DNA of 64,000 nt from Sulfurimicrobium sp964384915 (GTDB lineage Bacteria > Pseudomonadota > Gammaproteobacteria > Burkholderiales > Sulfuricellaceae), in assembly GCA_964384915.1 (NCBI GenBank), contig CAYLMA010000015.1, positions 1 through 64,000 of the forward strand, written 5' to 3'. Shown here one piece after another: positions 58,905 to 64,000 of the stretch (position 1 is its first letter; each line of letters begins with the position of its first letter). The notes under the pieces are model-generated. The model ran no database searches. It saw only the letters and a program-made list of their open reading frames with translations, and had not been told where the DNA came from. A program made the position numbers and the translations under genes.

Positions 58905-59604
58905 CTTGCAGCCATCAGCCATCAGCAGCCAGCCTGTCTTGTCCTGCCGAGGCCTGCGCAAGGTTTTCCAGCAGGGCAAGGTAGAGGTGCCTGTCCTGCT
59001 GGGGATTGACCTCGATATCGCGCAAGGCGAAAGAGTGGCGATCGTCGGCGCATCCGGATCAGGTAAAAGCACATTGCTACATCTGCTGGGCGGCCTCGAT
59101 GACGCCAGCGCAGGCGAACTTGATATTCTCGGCCATGATGTCAAAAGCTTGAACGAAGCCGAGCGGGGGCACTTGCGCAACCAGTCGCTGGGGTTTATCT
59201 ATCAGTTTCACCATCTGCTGCCCGAATTCTCAGCCCTCGAAAACGTGGCCATGCCGCTGCTGATCCGGCGCATCCCCAAGCGCCAGGCTTATGAGAATGC
59301 CGCTGCGATGCTGCAGAAGGTTGGGTTGGGGCACCGCCTTGAACACACCCCCGGCGAGCTTTCCGGCGGCGAGCGCCAGCGCGCGGCGGTGGCCCGCGCC
59401 CTGGTAAGCAGGCCGGCCTGCGTGCTGGCGGACGAGCCTACCGGGAATCTTGATCGCAATACCGCTCAAGGGGTGTTCGATCTGATGCTGGAATTGAATC
59501 ATGAACTCAACACCAGTTTCGTGATCGTGACGCATGACATGGAACTGGCGGCAAAGATGGATCGTACCTTGAGACTGGTCGATGGGAGCCTGCTTGGGCA
59601 GTAA
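58897..59604 (+). CDS. lolD: Lipoprotein-releasing ABC transporter ATPase LolD
   Basis: ATPase that powers lipoprotein release with LolC/E. 235 residues with Walker A GASGSGKST (51-59), signature LSGGERQRAAVARAL and Walker B CVLADEPTGNLD. The ATG at 58897 overlaps the lolC stop by eight bases and has GGAGG upstream, so I prefer it to the frame's first ATG at 58837 inside lolC. The next gene overlaps its 3' end. Confidence 0.95.
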   Translation: MNSLQPSAISSQPVLSCRGLRKVFQQGKVEVPVLLGIDLDIAQGERVAIVGASGSGKSTLLHLLGGLDDASAGELDILGHDVKSLNEAERGHLRNQSLGFIYQFHHLLPEFSALENVAMPLLIRRIPKRQAYENAAAMLQKVGLGHRLEHTPGELSGGERQRAAVARALVSRPACVLADEPTGNLDRNTAQGVFDLMLELNHELNTSFVIVTHDMELAAKMDRTLRLVDGSLLGQ

Positions 59605-60829
59605 TTTTCAGTCCCGCTGGCTTGCGCCGTTACTGGCATTCGCAGTGGTTCTGCTGATTGGGAGCGTAACCCTGTTTCTGTGCCGGGTAGAGAACTGGCC
59701 ACTCGGACTCCTGTTGGCCCTGGTTTCAGGTTTTCTGGCATGGTTTCTGGTCCGCATGCCGGCCCGGCACAGTGCCTTGATGACGCAGGCGACTGCGGCG
59801 GCGCAACGCAGCGAGGCGCGCCTGAACAAACTCAAGCGAGAAATCGAGGTGCGTATCGAGATGCGCACCCAGGCATTGATTCAGACCAACCAGGAATTGC
59901 TGAACGAGCTTGCAGACCGTCGCCAGGCAATTCAGAAACTTCACGAGCAACATACTTTTTCGCTGGCCTTGCTCAGGGCCCAATCAGATGTGGACGAAGG
60001 CGTGCTGGTGATACAGGACAAGCGCATTGTTTTTGCCAATGAGGCACTGTCGCGCCTGTCGGGTTATTCCCTCGATGAACTGCTGGACAATTTTCCATTT
60101 ATCAACCTCGTCCACCCCGACCAGCGTGAAGCGGTCATGGCGATGCACATGCGGCGGCTTGCCGGGGAGCAGTTCGAGAATCATTATGAAACCTCTCTGT
60201 TAAGCAAAACTGGAGAACGCCACGAAGTGGAGTTGTCCGTGGCCGCCGTGCATGATGGCAAGAAGATCCAGATCGTGGTGGTGGCGCGTGACATCACCGA
60301 ACGCAAGCTGCTGCAGGATAATTTGCAGCATATGGCCCATTTCGACGAACTGACCAGTTTGCCAAACCGCACGTTGTTTTTTGACCGCCTGAAGCGCGCC
60401 CTCGCTGATGCAAGGCGTCATGGCAGTGGCTTTGCGCTGTTATTCGTGGACCTGGATGGCTTCAAAAAAGTGAACGATGCCTATGGGCATCCACTTGGGG
60501 ATCAGTTGCTCAATGAGGTGGCGCGGCGCATGGAGCAATGCGTGCGCGAGAGCGACACCGTGGCGCGCATGGGCGGTGACGAATTTGCCATCATTCTGGG
60601 GGACATCAATGACGCCGACGATGCGCGCCTGGTGGCGCAAAAAATCATCAACAGCCTGTCCACACCCTTGATCCTGGACGGCAAGGATTGCCACGTCGGC
60701 GCCAGCATTGGCATCAGTCTCTATCCGCAGGACGGGGAAAGCAGCGAAAGCATGCTCACCAATGCCGATAGCGCCATGTATAGCGCCAAGAGCAAGGGCA
60801 AGAATACCTACTGCTTCGTCCGGAGCTAA
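59582..60829 (+). CDS. PAS-GGDEF diguanylate cyclase
   Basis: 415-residue membrane protein predicted to make cyclic di-GMP. Two N-terminal helices (about 13-33 and 41-58), a coiled coil (about 70-125), a PAS domain (about 130-250; VLVIQDKRIVFANEALSRLSGYS) and a GGDEF domain (about 258-410) with DELTSLPNRTLFFDRL and an intact GGDEF active site at residues 331-335. A typical RxxD inhibitory site is not evident upstream of it. It overlaps lolD by 23 bases if the ATG is used; a TTG at 59594 after GGGAGC is an alternative start. It may affect surface polysaccharide output, but no direct link is visible. Confidence 0.92.
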   Translation: MGACLGSNFQSRWLAPLLAFAVVLLIGSVTLFLCRVENWPLGLLLALVSGFLAWFLVRMPARHSALMTQATAAAQRSEARLNKLKREIEVRIEMRTQALIQTNQELLNELADRRQAIQKLHEQHTFSLALLRAQSDVDEGVLVIQDKRIVFANEALSRLSGYSLDELLDNFPFINLVHPDQREAVMAMHMRRLAGEQFENHYETSLLSKTGERHEVELSVAAVHDGKKIQIVVVARDITERKLLQDNLQHMAHFDELTSLPNRTLFFDRLKRALADARRHGSGFALLFVDLDGFKKVNDAYGHPLGDQLLNEVARRMEQCVRESDTVARMGGDEFAIILGDINDADDARLVAQKIINSLSTPLILDGKDCHVGASIGISLYPQDGESSESMLTNADSAMYSAKSKGKNTYCFVRS

Positions 60830-60841
60830 CTGAAAGCAGCC

Positions 60842-63220
60842 ATGCGGCTTAACATCCTGGCTTTTACTGCTGGCGTCTGGCTGCTGCAACAGCAGTCCTC
60901 CTTGCCTGCGATGTTCTGGGCCGGCCTTCTTCTGCCCTTGCCCCTCTTGATCTACGGCTTGCGTCGTGCCTCATCCTGGCAGGGCCGTGGGCTCTGTCAG
61001 TTATCCAGCAAAGCACTATGGCTGGCTGCCGGCTTCTTCTGGGCCGCAATGTTTGCCCAACTGCGCCTTGCGGATACGTTACCGGAACGCTGGGAAGGGC
61101 AGGATATCCAGGTCAGCGGGGTGATTTCCAGTTTTCCTGTCAGCAATGAGCGCGGACTGCGTTTCGAGTTTGACGTGGAGCGTGTGATTACGCCCGGCGC
61201 ACGGGTTCCCGAGCATCTCCAGTTGAGCTGGTTCGACGGGGGCTTCGGCAGGCCAGCCCTTCATCCCGTCCCTGCGCTGCATCCCGGCGAACGCTGGGAA
61301 CTGACGGTGCGGCTGAAACGCCCGCATGGCAACGCCAATCCCTATGGCTTCGATTACGAAGCCTGGCTGCTTGAGCGCGACATCCGCGCTACCGGCTATG
61401 TGCGTGAAGGGCCGGAAAACCGGCGCCTGGATAAGCGGGTCTACCGCGTCGGCTACCTGATCGAAGTGGCGCGCGAAGCCGCCTCCCTGCGCCTTTCGCA
61501 GGTGCTGGAAAACAAGCCTTACGCGGGCGTGCTGAAAGCGCTGGCCATAGGCGAGCAGAATGCCATTCCGCCTGCGCAGTGGCAGATTTTCCTGCGTACC
61601 GGCGTCAACCACCTGATGAGCATCTCCGGCTTGCATGTCACGATGGTGGCAGGCCTGTTTTTTGCCCTGGCTTACTGGCTGTGGCGGCGCAGCATCACCC
61701 TGACGCTCTGGCTTCCTGCGCGCAAGGCCGCGGTGGTGGCCGGAGTGCTGGCGGCGCTGGCCTATGCGCTGCTGTCCGGTTTCGGCGTGCCGACCCAGCG
61801 CACGCTGTACATGCTTGCCGTGCTTGCCGTTGCCCTGTGGATGGGCCGCGTCGGCAATGCTTTCAGTGTCATTTCGCTCGCGTTGCTGGCGGTTCTGCTG
61901 CTCGACCCATGGGCCGTGATGTCGCCCGGATTCTGGCTTTCCTTCGGCGCTGTGGCCGCCATGATGGGGGCAGGCGCCAGCCGCATTGTCCGCCCGCACT
62001 GGCTGGTGGAGTGGGGCAGGGCGCAATGGGCCGTCACGCTGGCGCTGGTGCCCGCGCTGCTGGCCATGTTCCAGCAGATTTCCATGGTCTCGCCTGTCGC
62101 CAATGCGCTGGCGATTCCGCTCATCAGCTTGGTGGTGACGCCTCTGACCCTCCTCGGCACCGCCTTTCCGCTAGACTTTCTGTTGCTTGCTGCGCATTTC
62201 GCGATGGAAGCCGGCATGCTTTTTCTGACCTGGCTGAGTGCCCTGCCTGTCGCGGTCTGGCAGCAGCATGGCCCGCCGGCCTGGACGGTGGTGGTGGCGT
62301 TGCTGGGTGTATTGTGGTTGCTGTTGCCGCGCGGCTTTCCCGCCCGCTGGCTGGGTGTAATCTGGTTCCTGCCGCTTTTCATGGTGCGGCCGCCTACACC
62401 GGCACATGGCGAATTGTGGCTGACGGTGCTGGACGTCGGGCAGGGGCTGGCCGTGGTCGCCCGCACCCGGCAGCATGCGCTGCTTTATGATGCCGGAACA
62501 CGTTTTGGCTCGGATGCGGACGCCGGCTCGCGCATTATCGTGCCGTTCCTGCGCGGCTCCGGCGTTTCTCGCCTCGATGGAATGGTGATTTCACATGATG
62601 ATATCGATCATTCCGGCGGCGCTCTTTCCGTGTTGCAGGCTGAGCCGGTCGCATGGCTGCTTTCTTCGTTGTCGGCCGATAGCCCGGCCTTGGCTGATGT
62701 GATTAATAACCCTGCTATGCCGAAAAATTCTCGCTGCTTTGCCGGCCAATCCTGGGAGTGGGATGGGGTGAAATTTGCCATGCTTCATCCGCCGCTGGAC
62801 AGTTACCATTATGATGGCTTCAAGGATAACGATCGCGGCTGCGTGCTGAAAATCACTTCTCGATTCGGCAGCATCCTGTTGTCGGCCGACATCGAGCGTG
62901 TGTCTGAACAGGATCTGCTTGAAAGAATGCCAAACCTGCTGGCGGCAGATGTGCTGGTTGTCCCGCACCATGGCAGCAGGACGTCTTCAACAGATGCATT
63001 CATCGACGCAGTGCATCCGGCAGTGGCCATTTTTACAGTCGGTTACCGCAATCGTTTCGGCCATCCCAAGCCGGAGATTGTGGAACGTTACCTGGCGCGA
63101 GGCATCAAAACCTGGCGCACAGACGAAAACGGCGCACTGGGTTTGCGTTTTGGGGCGGACGGCTTGTCCATGCAGAGCCAGAGACAGATTCGACAACGTT
63201 ATTGGCAGGCAAAAGATTAG
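60842..63220 (+). CDS. comEC: DNA internalisation competence protein ComEC/Rec2
   Basis: Inner-membrane channel that brings single-stranded DNA into the cell during natural transformation. 792 residues: N-terminal helices and an OB-fold-like segment (about 70-190), the competence membrane domain (about 215-500; LMSISGLHVTMVAG, LLSGFGVPTQRTLYML) and a C-terminal metallo-beta-lactamase-type domain with ISHDDIDHSGGAL and VLVVPHHGSRTSS. Length is usual. It follows the cyclase gene by 12 bp and precedes relA by 14 bp. Other competence genes are not in the window. Confidence 0.94.
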   Translation: MRLNILAFTAGVWLLQQQSSLPAMFWAGLLLPLPLLIYGLRRASSWQGRGLCQLSSKALWLAAGFFWAAMFAQLRLADTLPERWEGQDIQVSGVISSFPVSNERGLRFEFDVERVITPGARVPEHLQLSWFDGGFGRPALHPVPALHPGERWELTVRLKRPHGNANPYGFDYEAWLLERDIRATGYVREGPENRRLDKRVYRVGYLIEVAREAASLRLSQVLENKPYAGVLKALAIGEQNAIPPAQWQIFLRTGVNHLMSISGLHVTMVAGLFFALAYWLWRRSITLTLWLPARKAAVVAGVLAALAYALLSGFGVPTQRTLYMLAVLAVALWMGRVGNAFSVISLALLAVLLLDPWAVMSPGFWLSFGAVAAMMGAGASRIVRPHWLVEWGRAQWAVTLALVPALLAMFQQISMVSPVANALAIPLISLVVTPLTLLGTAFPLDFLLLAAHFAMEAGMLFLTWLSALPVAVWQQHGPPAWTVVVALLGVLWLLLPRGFPARWLGVIWFLPLFMVRPPTPAHGELWLTVLDVGQGLAVVARTRQHALLYDAGTRFGSDADAGSRIIVPFLRGSGVSRLDGMVISHDDIDHSGGALSVLQAEPVAWLLSSLSADSPALADVINNPAMPKNSRCFAGQSWEWDGVKFAMLHPPLDSYHYDGFKDNDRGCVLKITSRFGSILLSADIERVSEQDLLERMPNLLAADVLVVPHHGSRTSSTDAFIDAVHPAVAIFTVGYRNRFGHPKPEIVERYLARGIKTWRTDENGALGLRFGADGLSMQSQRQIRQRYWQAKD

Positions 63221-63234
63221 GCTATGATTGAGTT

Positions 63235-64000
63235 ATGGTAAGCATCGCAAACAAACATCTTTCCGAATCCGGCGGCATTGCCTTCCAATCCTGGCTGCAA
63301 GCCATGGAGGCGCGCTTCTCCGGAGCGGATATTGATTCAATCAGGCGGGCAGCGGATCTGGCCGCTTCCTTGTATGCCGACAAAGCAACATCGACAGGGG
63401 CCTCACTGCTGGATCATGCCCTGGGAACAGCGTCCATTCTGGCGACTCAGAACATGGATTCGGAGAGCATTGTTGCAGCTGTGTTGCAGGCTGCTACGGA
63501 AGGCGCTTCAGAGCGCGCAACGCAGATTGCGGAGGATTTTGGCCAGGGCGTGGCCGGCTTGGTGGATGGCGTGGTGCGCATGGGTCTGATTGGTGAGCTT
63601 GGGGGGGAGTTGAACCAGGGAAAAACCTCCAAGGACGATAAAAAAGATCAGCAGGCTCAGATCGAGGCCTTGCGCAAAATGTTGCTGGCAATGGTGGAAG
63701 ACATCCGGGTGGTGTTGATCAAGCTGGCAGAGCGCACCCAGAGCATGCGCGAATTGCCCGGCGCTGATGAGAAAACCCGGCGCCACATCGCGCGCGAAAC
63801 CCAGGATATCTATGCGCCGCTGGCCAACCGCCTCGGCGTGTGGCAGGTGAAGTGGGAGCTGGAGGATCTTTCGTTCCGCTTCCTCGAGCCCGAACTCTAC
63901 AAGAAGATTGCCAAACTTCTCGATGAGCGCCGCCTGGACCGTGAACGCTACATCAATGAAATCATGGCAACGCTGCGGGCGGAACTGAAAAAGAACGGCG
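63235..64000 (+). CDS. relA: RelA-type (p)ppGpp synthetase (3' end outside window)
   Basis: The first 255 residues of a RelA/SpoT homologue. The N-terminal pseudo-hydrolase domain is recognisable (LLDHALGTASILA, MREL, ETQDIYAPLANRLGVWQVKWELEDLSFRFLEPELY), but the HD metal-binding residues are altered: VLQAATE stands where active enzymes have an HD-type pair. This is the pattern of synthase-only RelA rather than bifunctional SpoT. The synthetase and regulatory domains lie beyond the right edge. The ATG at 63235 is used. Confidence 0.93.
   Translation, partial: MVSIANKHLSESGGIAFQSWLQAMEARFSGADIDSIRRAADLAASLYADKATSTGASLLDHALGTASILATQNMDSESIVAAVLQAATEGASERATQIAEDFGQGVAGLVDGVVRMGLIGELGGELNQGKTSKDDKKDQQAQIEALRKMLLAMVEDIRVVLIKLAERTQSMRELPGADEKTRRHIARETQDIYAPLANRLGVWQVKWELEDLSFRFLEPELYKKIAKLLDERRLDRERYINEIMATLRAELKKNG

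Overview
The window is a 64 kb chromosomal stretch of a Gram-negative bacterium, most likely a betaproteobacterium (Nitrosomonadales-like is my guess; I do not name a genus). The grounds are the gene repertoire (PEP-CTERM/XrtA accessory genes, hpnCDE, an alaA-hom-thrC run, lolC-lolD, comEC, relA), moderate to high GC and dense GTG/TTG start usage. No phage, plasmid, rRNA or CRISPR feature was seen.

Layout. 1-5950 (minus): chemotaxis operon of mcp, cheY, cheA, cheW and a second mcp cut by the window edge. 6291-11594: a very large hybrid sensor kinase, a YrfG-type nucleotidase and a Mth938-like protein. 11758-16283 (plus): alaA, hom, thrC and a DsrE-like gene. 16273-19201 (minus): hpnC-hpnD-hpnE for squalene, followed by tRNA-Leu(UAG). 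19466-23949: a secreted protein, an HPr-rel-A cassette (PqqD-like protein, HprK-like kinase, nucleotidyltransferase) and a lytic transglycosylase. 24015-35434: nucleotide-sugar genes, a trypsin-like protease, XrtA-type sugar transferase, PrsK/PrsR, an AsnB-like amidotransferase and a small secreted protein. 35650-43601 (minus): LolA-like protein, beta-barrel, MMPL transporter and a VanZ/O-antigen-ligase fusion in one probable operon. 43935-52465: two PEP-CTERM proteins, a ThiF-like protein, then prsT, a methyltransferase and two PEP-CTERM-associated acyltransferases. 52837-64000: glgX, a discoidin-like protein, a terminal-inverted-repeat element, an L,D-transpeptidase, tRNA-Glu, lolC, lolD, a diguanylate cyclase, comEC and the start of relA.

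The most interesting observation is regulatory. A 17-bp box, TGTCGA-N6-TTACA, occurs five times, and every copy I found lies in an intergenic region upstream of a gene for a secreted or cell-envelope protein: the HPr-rel-A locus, the lytic transglycosylase, the small cysteine protein and both PEP-CTERM genes (one copy sits between a PEP-CTERM gene and a divergent thiF-like gene). In each case a GG-N10-GC sigma-54-type promoter lies 50 to about 100 bp further on. The window also encodes PrsR, a GAFTGA-bearing sigma-54 activator of the PEP-CTERM system, and its kinase PrsK. I infer that the box is the PrsR operator and that it joins the poorly understood HPr-rel-A cassette to the PEP-CTERM/exopolysaccharide regulon. 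The exosortase gene itself is not in this window.
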